In this document: piece by piece, positions 1 to 8,854 of the stretch
Layout of the letters: each line of letters opens with the position of its first letter
Numbering within the stretch: position 1 is the first letter of the stretch
Assembly: GCF_018129025.1 (NCBI RefSeq)
Contig: NZ_JAAEDI010000003.1
Span: forward strand, 62,001 to 126,000
Direction: 5' to 3'
DNA length: 64,000 bases
Source: Neoroseomonas terrae
GTDB taxonomy: Bacteria > Pseudomonadota > Alphaproteobacteria > Acetobacterales > Acetobacteraceae
Made by a program: the position numbers and the translations under genes
The notes under the pieces: generated by a model
What the model was told of the DNA's origin: nothing
What the model saw: the letters and a program-made list of their open reading frames with translations, nothing else
Database searches by the model: none

Positions 1-1548
1 ACCTTCGACTATGGCGGCACGCCGACGCCGCGCAGCGCGCTGCTGACCTGGGCGCAGGCGCGCGAGATGCAGCGCAGCGGATTGTGCGAGTTCGCCTCCC
101 ATACGCACGACCTGCATCATGGCGTGCTCGCCAACCCGCAGGGCAATGTGCAGCCGGCGGCGATCACGCGCATCTGGGATCCGGCGACGGCGCAATACGA
201 GAGCGACGCCGCCTGGACGCGACGGGTCGAGCAGGATCTGGGGCGCGCGAGCGCGGTCATGGCGCGCGAATTGGGTCGCAGGCCGCGCGTGATGGTCTGG
301 CCGTATGGCCGGTACAACATGGAACTGGTCGGTATCGCGCGGCGGCTCGGCATGCCGGTCGCGATGACGCTGGATCCGGAGCCGGGCCGCGTGGATCGGC
401 TGGGCACGGTCGGCCGCATCCTGACGATGGGCGACCCGCGCGTACCCGATATCTCCCGGCAGCTCCGCTTCGATCCCATCGTGCGCGACCGCGTGCTGCA
501 TGTGGATCTCGATCACGTCTACGACAGCGATCCGGCGCAGAGTGCCCGCAACCTCGATGCGCTGATCGAGCGCGTGGCGTTCCTGGGTCCGTCGCATGTC
601 TACCTCCAGGCCTATGCCGACCCGGATGGTGATGGCGTGGCCGACGCGCTGTATTTTCCGAATCGGCACCTGCCGATGCGGGCGGACCTGTTCAACCGTG
701 TGGCCTGGCAACTCTCCACCCGCGCGGGCGTCCAGGTCTTCGCCTGGATGCCGGTGCTTGCCTTCAAGCTCGGCGGCCCGGAGGATCTGGTGCTGTCCGT
801 CCGTGACGGATCAGCGGCTCCGGATCGCGAGCAGTATCGGCGCCTGTCCCCGTTCAGCGCCCGTGCGCGTGGCTGGATCGGCGAGATCTATGAGGATCTG
901 GCGAAATACGCCCCCTTCGCCGGCCTGCTGTTCCACGACGATGCGTTCCTGACGGATTTCGAGGATGCGAACCCGGCGGCGCTGGCGGCCTACCGCACCG
1001 AGGGGCTGCCCGGTGACATCGCCGCCATCCGCGCCGATCGCGCGGCGATGGCGCGGTGGACGGCGCTCAAGACGCGGACGCTGACGGCCTTCACCCTGGA
1101 ACTGACGGAACGTGCGCGTCGGTGGCGCGCGCCGCTCCGGACGGCGCGGAACCTTTATGCGCAGCCGGTGCTGAACCCCAACGCGCAGGAATGGTTCGCG
1201 CAATCGCTGCCGGATTTCCTCGCGAACTATGACCGGGCCGCGCTGATGGCCATGCCCTACATGGAACAGGCGCGGAATCCCGATCGCTTCCTGCGGGACC
1301 TGTACACGCGCGTCGCCGCCACACCAGGTGGCATCGCGAAGACGGTGTTCGAACTGCAGGCGGCGGATTGGCGGCGTCAGCCGGCGCGCTCGGTCCCGGC
1401 ACAGACCTTGCGCACCCAACTCCGCCTGCTGCAGCGCCTCGGCGCACATCACATGGGTTGGTATCCCGACGACTTCATCCGGGGCCTGCCGGACGCCAGG
1501 ATCGTGCAGGACGTCATATCGTCCCGCACTTTCCCGTTTCGGCGGTAG
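1..1548 (+). CDS. pgaB: PNAG N-deacetylase PgaB, 5'-partial
   Basis: Partly deacetylates poly-beta-1,6-N-acetylglucosamine (PNAG) in the periplasm before export. The frame is open from base 1, so the gene starts to the left of the window; the first internal Met (67) is not the start. The visible N-terminus is the end of the polysaccharide deacetylase domain (motif SHTHDLHH). The remaining ~400 residues resemble the glycoside-hydrolase-like C-terminal domain of PgaB, with HVDLDHVYD, HDDAFL and MPYMEQA segments. It is followed 6 bp later by pgaC. The signal peptide and first metal-binding residues lie off-window, and pgaA is not visible. Family assignment rests on the motifs and the pgaBCD order. 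Confidence 0.9.
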   Translation, partial: TFDYGGTPTPRSALLTWAQAREMQRSGLCEFASHTHDLHHGVLANPQGNVQPAAITRIWDPATAQYESDAAWTRRVEQDLGRASAVMARELGRRPRVMVWPYGRYNMELVGIARRLGMPVAMTLDPEPGRVDRLGTVGRILTMGDPRVPDISRQLRFDPIVRDRVLHVDLDHVYDSDPAQSARNLDALIERVAFLGPSHVYLQAYADPDGDGVADALYFPNRHLPMRADLFNRVAWQLSTRAGVQVFAWMPVLAFKLGGPEDLVLSVRDGSAAPDREQYRRLSPFSARARGWIGEIYEDLAKYAPFAGLLFHDDAFLTDFEDANPAALAAYRTEGLPGDIAAIRADRAAMARWTALKTRTLTAFTLELTERARRWRAPLRTARNLYAQPVLNPNAQEWFAQSLPDFLANYDRAALMAMPYMEQARNPDRFLRDLYTRVAATPGGIAKTVFELQAADWRRQPARSVPAQTLRTQLRLLQRLGAHHMGWYPDDFIRGLPDARIVQDVISSRTFPFRR

Positions 1549-1554
1549 GCCGCC

Positions 1555-2820
1555 ATGGATCCTGCCGCCGCGCTGCTGGCTGCCCTGTTCGCCTTCGTCG
1601 GCTACTGGCCGCTGTTCATGATGCTGATCTGGGTGATGGGTGGCCTCACCTTCTACCACCTGCATGAGCGCGGCAGCCGGCAATCCGACGTGCCCCCTGT
1701 CGCGCCCGACGGGCCCTTCGTCACCATTCTCGTCCCTTGCTTCAACGAGGAAGACAACGCCGAGGAGACCCTGCGGGCCTGTGCCGCGCAGCTCTATCCG
1801 CATTTCGAGATCGTCGCCGTCAATGACGGTTCGCGCGACCGCACCGCCGAGGTGCTGGATGCGCTCGCCGCAGAGATACCGCGCCTGCGCGTCGTGCATC
1901 TCGCGCAGAACCAGGGCAAGGCGGTTGCGCTGCGGACCGGCGCACTGATGGCGAATGGCGAGGTCTTCGTCTGCATCGACGGCGATGCTATCCTGCATCC
2001 GCATTGCGTCGGCTGGTTGGTGCGGCGGTTCCGCGAGCGCCCGCGCCTCGGCGCCGTCACGGGCAATCCGCGCATCCGCAACCGGTCGTCGCTGCTGGGC
2101 CTGCTGCAGGTGGGCGAGTTCTCGGCCACGATCGGGTTGATCAAGCGGACGCAGCGCCTGGTCGGACGCGTCTTCACGGTCTCGGGCGTCGTCGTCGCGT
2201 TCCGGGCAAGCGCGCTGCGCGACGTGGGCTGGTGGACGCCGGACAACCTCACAGAGGACGTGGACGTCACCTGGAAGCTGCAACGTCGCCGGTGGGCCGT
2301 GCATTTCGAACCCAATGCGCTCTCCTACATCCTGATGCCGGAGACGATCCGCGGGTTATGGAAGCAGCGGCTGCGCTGGGCGGAGGGCGGCGCGCAGACG
2401 TTCCTGCGCTACACGCGCGATTTCCTGGATTGGCGCGACAGGCGAATGTGGGGCGTGCTCGCCGAGTACGCCGTATCAGTCCTGTGGTGCTACGCCATGA
2501 TCCTGACACTCGTGCTGACCGCACTCGCCGTTCTGGGTGTCCTGCCGCCGTGGCTTGAGCCGCCAGCCACCCCACTGGCGATCTGGGGCATGATCCTGTC
2601 GGTGGCGTGTTTGCTTCAGTTTGCTGTGGCGCTCTGGATCGATCGCCGGCATGAACGCGGGACTGGCGAAGCGTATCGCCCGCTGATCTGGGTGATCTGG
2701 TACCCTGCGGCGTTCTGGGTGATCTCGGCAGCATCGACCGTTGCCGGCTTCCCGAAGGCGCTTTTCCGGCGCAGCGGCCGGCGCGCGCGCTGGGTCAGCC
2801 CGGATCGGGGATTCCGGTGA
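1555..2820 (+). CDS. pgaC: PNAG synthase catalytic subunit PgaC (GT2)
   Basis: Inner-membrane family 2 glycosyltransferase that polymerises UDP-GlcNAc into PNAG. It has 421 aa: a first membrane segment at about residues 8-34, then a GT2 domain with NDGSRDRT (90-97), IDGDA (141-145), TED (233-235) and QRLRWAEGG (271-279), the usual D,D,D,QxxRW signature of processive synthases. Two or more hydrophobic segments follow after residue 300. It starts 6 bp after pgaB, and its TGA overlaps the ATG of pgaD, so the three genes are translationally coupled. The length is typical of PgaC/IcaA/HmsR. PgaC-PgaD complexes are commonly controlled by c-di-GMP; no regulatory site was identified here. Confidence 0.93.
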   Translation: MDPAAALLAALFAFVGYWPLFMMLIWVMGGLTFYHLHERGSRQSDVPPVAPDGPFVTILVPCFNEEDNAEETLRACAAQLYPHFEIVAVNDGSRDRTAEVLDALAAEIPRLRVVHLAQNQGKAVALRTGALMANGEVFVCIDGDAILHPHCVGWLVRRFRERPRLGAVTGNPRIRNRSSLLGLLQVGEFSATIGLIKRTQRLVGRVFTVSGVVVAFRASALRDVGWWTPDNLTEDVDVTWKLQRRRWAVHFEPNALSYILMPETIRGLWKQRLRWAEGGAQTFLRYTRDFLDWRDRRMWGVLAEYAVSVLWCYAMILTLVLTALAVLGVLPPWLEPPATPLAIWGMILSVACLLQFAVALWIDRRHERGTGEAYRPLIWVIWYPAAFWVISAASTVAGFPKALFRRSGRRARWVSPDRGFR

Positions 2821-3266
2821 TGGAGGGTTTCACGCCGCCGCTGATTCTGCGCGCGACATCGCGTCCAGCCCTCGCAAGGATCGGCGATGTGGTTGTCACG
2901 GCATTGCTTTGGACAGGCTGGCTATATCTGCTGGTTGCCGCCGTAGGCACGCTGTGGGTGCCCCCTTTCGTACACCGGCTGCTACCGGTCGATGCGCCGT
3001 CGAGCGTCCAGGATATGCTGACGAGGGCCGCGCTGTGTACAGCGATTGCGGGTGGGCTGTGCGCTGCGGTGCGCTGGCGGGTTTCGCAGCACCGCCGTTG
3101 GTTCGCCGGCGAAGATCGGCGTCGTTCGGTGCCGCAGCCGGATCTCGCTACCATGGCGGCGGACTTTGACGTGTCAGCCGAGGCGCTTGCGGCGTGGCGC
3201 ATGTCACGACGACTGGTCGTGCATCAGGATCACGATGGACATGTCATCAAGGTAGAGCAGGGCTAG
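2820..3266 (+). CDS. pgaD: PgaD-like accessory protein of PNAG synthase
   Basis: Small membrane partner of PgaC, about 148 aa. Two hydrophobic segments are visible (about residues 25-50 and 65-85), then a basic cytosolic tail with a VSQHRRW segment. The ATG at 2820 shares its A with the pgaC stop codon; an in-frame GTG at 2817 is an alternative start. PgaD proteins are poorly conserved, so the call rests on size, two membrane spans and position directly after pgaC. The gene ends the operon as seen here. Confidence 0.8.
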   Translation: MEGFTPPLILRATSRPALARIGDVVVTALLWTGWLYLLVAAVGTLWVPPFVHRLLPVDAPSSVQDMLTRAALCTAIAGGLCAAVRWRVSQHRRWFAGEDRRRSVPQPDLATMAADFDVSAEALAAWRMSRRLVVHQDHDGHVIKVEQG

Positions 3267-3500
3267 CATAATATGCGCGATAATGGCGCTTCAGGACCGG
3301 TACGATAGCACAGTAGATACCGACACGATCGGCACGCACCGGGTGGGCATCTGCGCCGCAGAGCGTTCGTGGTCCTTAAGTCCCGCAACGCGGGGGGAAG
3401 GAGGAGTGGCTGCTGCTGCGTTGCGGTTGCCGGTGCTTTGCCGCTCCATCACCTCGCCCTGGCGCCTTCCCCTTAAGCCACGCGCACCGAGCCCACGTGG
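3267..3500. other. intergenic region between convergent pgaD and coiled-coil gene
   Basis: About 230 bp between two convergent genes. No convincing gene, tRNA or clear intrinsic terminator was seen. Confidence 0.5.
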
Positions 3501-3965
3501 TCAATTCCACCGTTGGCGTTGGCGCTCTGCTGCCTGCCGTTGCTGTTCTTCCATATGCCGGCGCATCTCGTCCGCGTGGCGGCGCCGCTCCTCAGCGTAG
3601 CGACGATGCTCCTCCGCTTCCCGCCGAGACGCCTCTGCTCGGCGTCGTTGCTCCTCCTCCCGCCGCTGTTCATGCTCGGCGCGGCGCCGGTCCTCCGCTC
3701 GGCGGCGCTGTTCCATCGCGTGACGGTGCCGCTCATCGGTGCGTCGCCGCCATTCCTCCTCGGCTTGGCGCTGGCGCTCCCGAGCCTCGCGGTCTCGCTC
3801 TCGCGCCTCACGCTCGCGCTCCATGCCTTCGCGGTGACGCTCCGCACGCTGCCGCTCCTGTTCTGCCCGATACTGACTGCCCTGCGCATGAGCAGGGGTG
3901 GCTCCACTGACGACATAAAGAAGCAGCGGCAGGATGCGTCGTGTTGTTCGCGGGAGATTACGCAT
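3501..3965 (-). CDS. exported Arg/Glu-rich coiled-coil protein
   Basis: About 154 aa. The start at 3965 is favoured over the longer frame to 4082 because AGAGGA lies 9 nt upstream and translation then begins with a good signal peptide (about residues 1-28: basic MRNLPRTTRR, hydrophobic LLLYVV, and an AHA-Q cleavage-like site). The mature part is almost entirely Arg, Glu, Gln and Ala with repeating EERRR/EAER-type heptads, predicting one long charged helix or coiled coil. No catalytic motif is visible. Low complexity makes homology unreliable. Function unknown; an envelope-spanning or cation-binding structural role is a guess. Confidence 0.65.
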   Translation of the reverse strand: MRNLPRTTRRILPLLLYVVSGATPAHAQGSQYRAEQERQRAERHREGMEREREARERDREARERQRQAEEEWRRRTDERHRHAMEQRRRAEDRRRAEHEQRREEEQRRRAEASRREAEEHRRYAEERRRHADEMRRHMEEQQRQAAERQRQRWN

Positions 3966-4340
3966 GGGTTCACGTCCTCTAGCCACATGGCTAATGACGC
4001 GAGCAACGCACGCGATCGCGGGAAGTTCGCGGCGACAGGATGGCGACCTCGCGGCAAAAGGCGTGGAGGACGACGCCGCCACTAGGTTGCAACTATGCCG
4101 CCAAGCCGCAGGAAGGCTACCGCCGGCATGACATGCGAAGCCTGACCCAGCGAGCCGGGCGCGCCTTGATGGAAAATATCAAGGAAATGAAGCTGCGATT
4201 GAGCTTTCTACGGTGCATGCACGCTCCGCGGAGGTCCCAGGGGTTTCGCATCCAGCCCTTCAACTTCGAACGCTGTGAGAGCGGTATGCAGGTCCCTTTC
4301 CCTTGCGCACGCGGGGGCCAGCAGATGCATTCGCCATAGA
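3966..4340. other. intergenic region upstream of coiled-coil gene
   Basis: About 375 bp between the start of the coiled-coil gene and the 3' end of the LysR gene. It should hold the promoter of the former. Frames here are short and look like chance ORFs; no RNA gene was recognised. Confidence 0.5.
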
Positions 4341-5234
4341 TCATCCGGCCTTCGGAGCCACGAGGTCCAGTGCCTCCACGAAGCGGGCGGCAAGGTTCGG
4401 CAGCGGCCGCTGGCGCGACGTGAGTATCCGCGCCGGAAGCGGCACCGATGGCAGGAATGGCCGGGTCTCCATCCCCTGCTCGCGCGCCGCCAGCACGGCG
4501 AACCCATCAAGCACCGTCACCCCCGCTCCGCCGTGTGCCAGCGCGCACGCCACCGAGGATTGATTCACCTCGACCCCGATCCGCAGCTCAACATCGGCGT
4601 CCTCGAAGGCACGAGCAACCAACTGTCCTGCCGGCAGGTGCCGCGCCACGGCGATTATGGCCTCGTCGGCAAGGTCGGCTGGCGTCAGCGTGTCGCGCGC
4701 GCAGAGCGGGTGTCCGCGCGGCAGGACGCAGCCGAGCGGCAGTACGGATAGGTCCCTTGCCGACACGCGGGCGTCGCCGACATGGCCGATCACCATGCCG
4801 ATGTCGACGCGATGATCCGCGACCAGGGATGCAGCCTCCAGCATCGTCATGATGCGCATGTTGACGGTGACGTCGGGGCGTTCCGCCCGGAACGCGCGGA
4901 TGGCGGCGGGCACGATGCTGTGGGCCAGCGTCGGCGTCACGGCCAGCCGCAGCAACCCTGATCGGCCTGCACGGAGATCGCTTGCCATCCGCTGCACGAC
5001 GTCGATCGCGGCGAAGGCGTTGAGCGCCTCGGGGAACAGCGAATGCGCCTCGGTCGTCGGCAGCAGCCGCTTCTTCACCCGCACGAACAGCTTGAAGCCC
5101 AGCCGGTCCTCCGCCTGCTGGAGCATCTTGCTGACGGCGGGCTGGGAGATGCGCAACGCCTCCGCCGCGGCGGTGACGGTGCCGCGTTCCATCACCTGGC
5201 GGAACACCTCCATTTCCCGGAGGCTGAGGATCAT
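4341..5234 (-). CDS. LysR-family transcriptional regulator
   Basis: 297 aa with the standard LysR layout: winged HTH at residues 1-60 (LREMEVFRQVMERGTVTAAA, then ISQPAVSKMLQQAEDRLGF) and a substrate-binding-like effector domain from about residue 90 onward. The start at 5234 (MILSLRE) gives the normal length; the open frame continues upstream but without family-like sequence. The gene is divergent from the catabolic operon beginning at 5341, with 106 bp between the starts, the usual arrangement for a LysR controlling its neighbour. The inducer is unknown, presumably a substrate or CoA ester of that pathway. Confidence 0.92.
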   Translation of the reverse strand: MILSLREMEVFRQVMERGTVTAAAEALRISQPAVSKMLQQAEDRLGFKLFVRVKKRLLPTTEAHSLFPEALNAFAAIDVVQRMASDLRAGRSGLLRLAVTPTLAHSIVPAAIRAFRAERPDVTVNMRIMTMLEAASLVADHRVDIGMVIGHVGDARVSARDLSVLPLGCVLPRGHPLCARDTLTPADLADEAIIAVARHLPAGQLVARAFEDADVELRIGVEVNQSSVACALAHGGAGVTVLDGFAVLAAREQGMETRPFLPSVPLPARILTSRQRPLPNLAARFVEALDLVAPKAG

Positions 5235-5261
5235 AACATCAGACCATGATCTCTGTCGGAA

Positions 5262-5281
5262 TTCGTATTTGAGCGCATGAA
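5262..5281. promoter_or_regulatory. candidate LysR binding site (weak)
   Basis: In the 106-bp divergent spacer, TTCGT and ATGAA are spaced 10 bp apart and form an imperfect inverted repeat (4 of 5 positions), as expected for a loose LysR box. The position between the two starts fits; the sequence match alone is weak. Confidence 0.25.
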
Positions 5282-5340
5282 GGAAGCCTGAGCAAATCGC
5301 CCCAGACGCGGCCACCGAAGGGCCAGCGGTGGAGGAAGCC

Positions 5341-6786
5341 ATGTCCGTATCCGAACGCAGCGCGCCCGGCGCTGCCAGCGCCTTCGCCGAACTGATGGAG
5401 GTCCGCGGCCTTGGCAATGCAGCCGACGCCGAGGTCGGGATTGCCGGCAGCGACCCGTTCTTCCGCACGCCGCTGCGCGTCGGCGAAGCCGCGGCTGCCG
5501 TGCTCGGCGCCATCGGCGTCGCCTCGAACGATCTGTGGGAGGCGCGCACTGGCCGCCGCCAGCAGGTCTCAGTGGACGTCACCCAGGCCGCGGCGACAAC
5601 CCGCACCGTGGACTACACGGAAGGCCAGAAGCCCGACGGCAGCTTCGAGCACATCCCCATCCCCCAGGGGATGAAGGACATGATCGCCGCCACTCAGCCC
5701 TGGCCGACCAAGGATGGCGCCTGGGTCCTGCCGCATCTCAACCTGCCGCATCTGAAGGACCGCGTGCTCGGCGTGCTCGGCGCGGAATTCACGCCGCCAG
5801 CCGTGAAGGAGGCCGTCGGCCGCTGGGACGCCGATGCGCTGGAGGAAGCGATCGCCGCCGCGAATGGCTGCGGCGGCCGCGTTCGGAGCCCCGAGGAATG
5901 GCTCGCGCATCCGCAGGGCCGCTATCTCGCCGCGCGGCCGGTGGTCGAGATCACGAAGGTCGCCGAAGGTCCGCCGGTGCCGCTGCGCGCTGGCGATCGG
6001 CCGGCCTCGGGTGTGCGCGTTCTTGACTTCACGCGCATCCTGGCCGGCCCGATCGGCGGCCGAACCCTGGCCGAGCATGGCGCGGAGGTGCTGATGGTCG
6101 GCGCCGGGCACCTCCCGCAGACGCCCGAACATGTGCGCGACACGAGCCACGGCAAGCGCAGCTGCTTCCTCGACCTGCGCGACGCATCGCAGGCCGCGCG
6201 GGCGCAGCAGCTGGCGCGCGAGGCGGATATCGTCATCGGCGGCTACCGTCCTGGCCGGCTCGCCGCCAATGGGCTGGGACCCGAGATCGCGGCGGAGAAG
6301 CCCGGGCGCATCTACATGACGATCTCCTGCTTCGGATCGGGCGGTCCCTTCGCGGATCGCAGCGGCTGGGAACAGGTCGCGCAGGTCGTCACCGGTGTCG
6401 CGCAGGTCCATGGCGCAGCGATCGGCGACGGGACGCCGAAGCTCGTCTTCGCGCCGGTCTGCGACTACCTCACGGGCTACATGGCCGGGTATGGCGCGCT
6501 GCTCGCGCTGGGGCGCCGGATGCGCGAAGGCGGCAGCTATCACGTCAACGTCTCGCTATGCCAGTCAGCCATGTTCCTGCTGCGTCAGGGCACGGTCGGC
6601 GGATTCGAGAACGCGCCGGAACGGCTGACGCGCGCACAGATCGACGCCATGCACGTCACCTCTGACACGTCCTACGGACGGCTGAAGACGATCGGTCCCG
6701 TGCTGCGCATGTCGGAGACCTCCCCGCATTGGGCGCGGCCGACGCCGGCTTTCGGCAGCGACGCGCCGGAATGGCTCGCTGCCTGA
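5341..6786 (+). CDS. CaiB/BaiF family III CoA-transferase, rearranged domain order
   Basis: 481 aa. Family III enzymes move CoA between acyl-CoA and a carboxylic acid, activating it for degradation. The ATG at 5341 has GGAGG 5 nt upstream; a GTG at 5329 is an alternative. Residues about 1-220 resemble the usual C-terminal half (SPEEWLAHPQG, then VVEITKV). The usual N-terminal half begins only at about residue 221 (GVRVLDFTRILAGPIGGRTL), followed by GKRSCFLDLR and the catalytic-Asp motif DYLTGYMAGYGALLAL. VSVDVTQAA near the N-terminus and VNVSLCQSA near the C-terminus look like the same motif repeated. First gene of an operon; the next start is 5 bp downstream. Confidence 0.85.
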   Translation: MSVSERSAPGAASAFAELMEVRGLGNAADAEVGIAGSDPFFRTPLRVGEAAAAVLGAIGVASNDLWEARTGRRQQVSVDVTQAAATTRTVDYTEGQKPDGSFEHIPIPQGMKDMIAATQPWPTKDGAWVLPHLNLPHLKDRVLGVLGAEFTPPAVKEAVGRWDADALEEAIAAANGCGGRVRSPEEWLAHPQGRYLAARPVVEITKVAEGPPVPLRAGDRPASGVRVLDFTRILAGPIGGRTLAEHGAEVLMVGAGHLPQTPEHVRDTSHGKRSCFLDLRDASQAARAQQLAREADIVIGGYRPGRLAANGLGPEIAAEKPGRIYMTISCFGSGGPFADRSGWEQVAQVVTGVAQVHGAAIGDGTPKLVFAPVCDYLTGYMAGYGALLALGRRMREGGSYHVNVSLCQSAMFLLRQGTVGGFENAPERLTRAQIDAMHVTSDTSYGRLKTIGPVLRMSETSPHWARPTPAFGSDAPEWLAA

Positions 6787-6791
6787 CTGCC

Positions 6792-7940
6792 ATGGGCACC
6801 ATCGCGGCTATCCGTGGCCACCATGTCGGCTTCGCGCCGGCGACGGCGCTCGGCAACGCGGCGGGTTTCATCCGCCGGCGCGACTTCCTACTGCTGGAGA
6901 TCGAAGCCGATGACGGGACGATCGGCTGGGGCGAGGTCGGTGCTTCGCCCTGGGCGGCGGCCGCGCTGATCCGCCACGGCTTTGCGCGACAGGTGATCGG
7001 CCAGCCCGCGGCCGCGCATGGCCGCATCTTCGAGGCACTGCTCGCCCAGCGTGGCTATGACCAACGCGGCGTATCGATGATGGCGATCTCGGCCATCGAC
7101 ATGGCGTTGCACGACGTCGCGGCGCGGCGGCAGGGCGTCAGCGTCGCGGCCCTGCGCGGCGGCGCGCTGCGCAACCGCGTGCCGGCTTATGCCAGTGGCC
7201 CGTTCATGCTGGAGGGGCCGGATCCCTATGCGGGCTTCCCGCGCGACATCGATGCGTATCTGCGGCGCGGCTTCCGTGCCATCAAGCCGCGCGCCGGTGC
7301 CGGGCCCGCGGCGGATGGCGCGATGGCGGAGGCGCTTCGGCGCCAGGTCGGGCCGGACGTCGCGCTGATGGTGGATTTCAACCGCGGTGTTACGGCGCGC
7401 GCGGGTCTGGCCTCGGCGCAGCTCATGGCGCCGGCCGGCCTGCTCTGGATCGAGGAACCCACCGTCCCCGAGGACCTTCCCGGCTATCGCATGGTCGCGC
7501 AGACCTCGCCGATCGGCATTGCGGGCGGTGAGGCGCTGGGCAGCCTGGCCGCGTTCCGCGAGCTTCTCGAGACCGGCGCCGTCTCGGTCGTGCAGCCGGA
7601 TCTGTCCGTCTGCGGCGGCTACTCCGGCTATGCGCGCGTTGCGGCGTTATGTGCTGCCTGGGACCTGCCGGTCATGCCGCACGTCTTTGGCACGCTGGTG
7701 AACTTCCATGCGTCGTTGCAGGCGGCGGCGCTGACGCCGTCCCGGCGTGGCGGTGCCGCCATGCCCTATCCCTTCTTGGAGTGCGATGTTTCGGGCAACC
7801 CGCTGCTGACGATGCTCGGGGAGGTGCCGCTCGATGCCGATGGGATGGTGCGGTTGCCCGAGGGTCCCGGGGCGGGCTTCGACCTGCGCGCCGAGCAATT
7901 GTCGCCCTGGCTCGTCGAGAGCTGGTCGGTCGCGGCATGA
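6792..7940 (+). CDS. mandelate racemase/muconate lactonizing enzyme family protein
   Basis: Enolase-superfamily enzyme, 382 aa from the ATG at 6792. These enzymes abstract an alpha proton from a carboxylate, giving racemisation, dehydration or cycloisomerisation. Metal ligands are visible as D195 (VDFN), E221 (WIEEP) and E247 (AGGE). D270 (QPDLS) and H297 (MPHVFG) form the Asp-His dyad. The Lys pair of the mandelate racemase subgroup is K165-P-R167 here, so the second Lys is Arg. The capping domain is residues 1-120. An in-frame ATG at 6771 would overlap the upstream gene. The stop overlaps the next start (ATGA). The substrate is unknown; context suggests a hydroxy acid or lactone. Confidence 0.88.
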   Translation: MGTIAAIRGHHVGFAPATALGNAAGFIRRRDFLLLEIEADDGTIGWGEVGASPWAAAALIRHGFARQVIGQPAAAHGRIFEALLAQRGYDQRGVSMMAISAIDMALHDVAARRQGVSVAALRGGALRNRVPAYASGPFMLEGPDPYAGFPRDIDAYLRRGFRAIKPRAGAGPAADGAMAEALRRQVGPDVALMVDFNRGVTARAGLASAQLMAPAGLLWIEEPTVPEDLPGYRMVAQTSPIGIAGGEALGSLAAFRELLETGAVSVVQPDLSVCGGYSGYARVAALCAAWDLPVMPHVFGTLVNFHASLQAAALTPSRRGGAAMPYPFLECDVSGNPLLTMLGEVPLDADGMVRLPEGPGAGFDLRAEQLSPWLVESWSVAA

Positions 7941-8854
7941 CGGCGCGCATCCCGTTCACCGCCGGTGATGCGGCGCCCGCATTCCGCGCGCCGCCGGGTG
8001 CCGCGGACTGCCACCATCACATCTACGACGACCGCTTCGCTCCGGACGCGCGCGCCGTGCTGCGGCCGGACGCTGCGACCGCGGCGATGTACCGGAGCCT
8101 TCGCGATCATCTGGGACTGTCGCGCAGCGTCGTCGTACAGCCATCGACCTATGGCACCGACAATGGCTGCCTTCTCGACGCGCTGCGGCAGCTTGGCGAT
8201 GCGGCGCGTGGCGTCGCGGTGATCGACGAGGCAGCCAGCAACGGCGCCTTGCAGGAGATGCATACAGCCGGTGTTCGCGGCATCCGCTTCAACCTTGCGC
8301 GGCCGGCCGGTGCAACGCCGCAATTGCTGGAGGTGCTGGCCAAGCGGATCGAACCGCTTGGCTGGCATGTGCAGATCCATGCGCCGGCAGGCACGATCGC
8401 GGATCTGGCGTCGTCGCTTGCCGCGCTGCCCGTGCCGGTGGTCATCGACCATCTCGGCCGCTTCCCGCAGCCTGATGCCACGGCTCATCCCGCCTGGTCA
8501 GTCCTGAGGCGGCTGGTCGATGCCGGGAAGTGCTGGGTAAAGGTCTCCGGCGCCTATCACGACAGCGCCGCAGGTGCGCCGGACTACGCGGATACGGGCG
8601 CGCTGACCCGAGCCTGGCTGACCGCCGCGCCGGAACGCGTCGTCTGGGGCACCGACTGGCCGCACCCGGCGGCGACCGCCGGCGAGAAGCCGTTGCCGGA
8701 CGATGCGCGGCTGCTCGACCTCCTTGCGGACTGGGCGCCCTCCAGCGCGACGTTGCATCGCGTGCTGGTGGACAATCCCATCGCTCTCTACGGCTTCGCG
8801 CCCGTGGCGCCGGTGGCCGATCAATCACGAACCATGACAGGAAACGAACCATGA
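7937..8854 (+). CDS. TIM-barrel amidohydrolase (dicarboxylate lactonase-like)
   Basis: 305 aa, amidohydrolase 2 family, the group that includes 2-pyrone-4,6-dicarboxylate lactonase. Metal-binding DCHHH lies at residues 25-29, HVQIHAP mid-protein, VIDHLG about residue 170, and the catalytic-Asp motif WGTDWPHP about residue 235. The start overlaps the preceding stop as ATGA, and its own stop overlaps the next gene the same way, so the operon is translationally coupled. Next to an enolase-superfamily enzyme and a CoA-transferase it probably hydrolyses a lactone or cyclic intermediate; this is inference. Confidence 0.87.
   Translation: MTARIPFTAGDAAPAFRAPPGAADCHHHIYDDRFAPDARAVLRPDAATAAMYRSLRDHLGLSRSVVVQPSTYGTDNGCLLDALRQLGDAARGVAVIDEAASNGALQEMHTAGVRGIRFNLARPAGATPQLLEVLAKRIEPLGWHVQIHAPAGTIADLASSLAALPVPVVIDHLGRFPQPDATAHPAWSVLRRLVDAGKCWVKVSGAYHDSAAGAPDYADTGALTRAWLTAAPERVVWGTDWPHPAATAGEKPLPDDARLLDLLADWAPSSATLHRVLVDNPIALYGFAPVAPVADQSRTMTGNEP

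Noticed and set aside
811..2304. Long minus-strand open frame (about 497 codons) across pgaB and pgaC
   Set aside because: Antisense shadow in GC-rich DNA; His/Arg/Pro-rich composition and no family motifs, while the plus strand encodes clear PgaB/PgaC.
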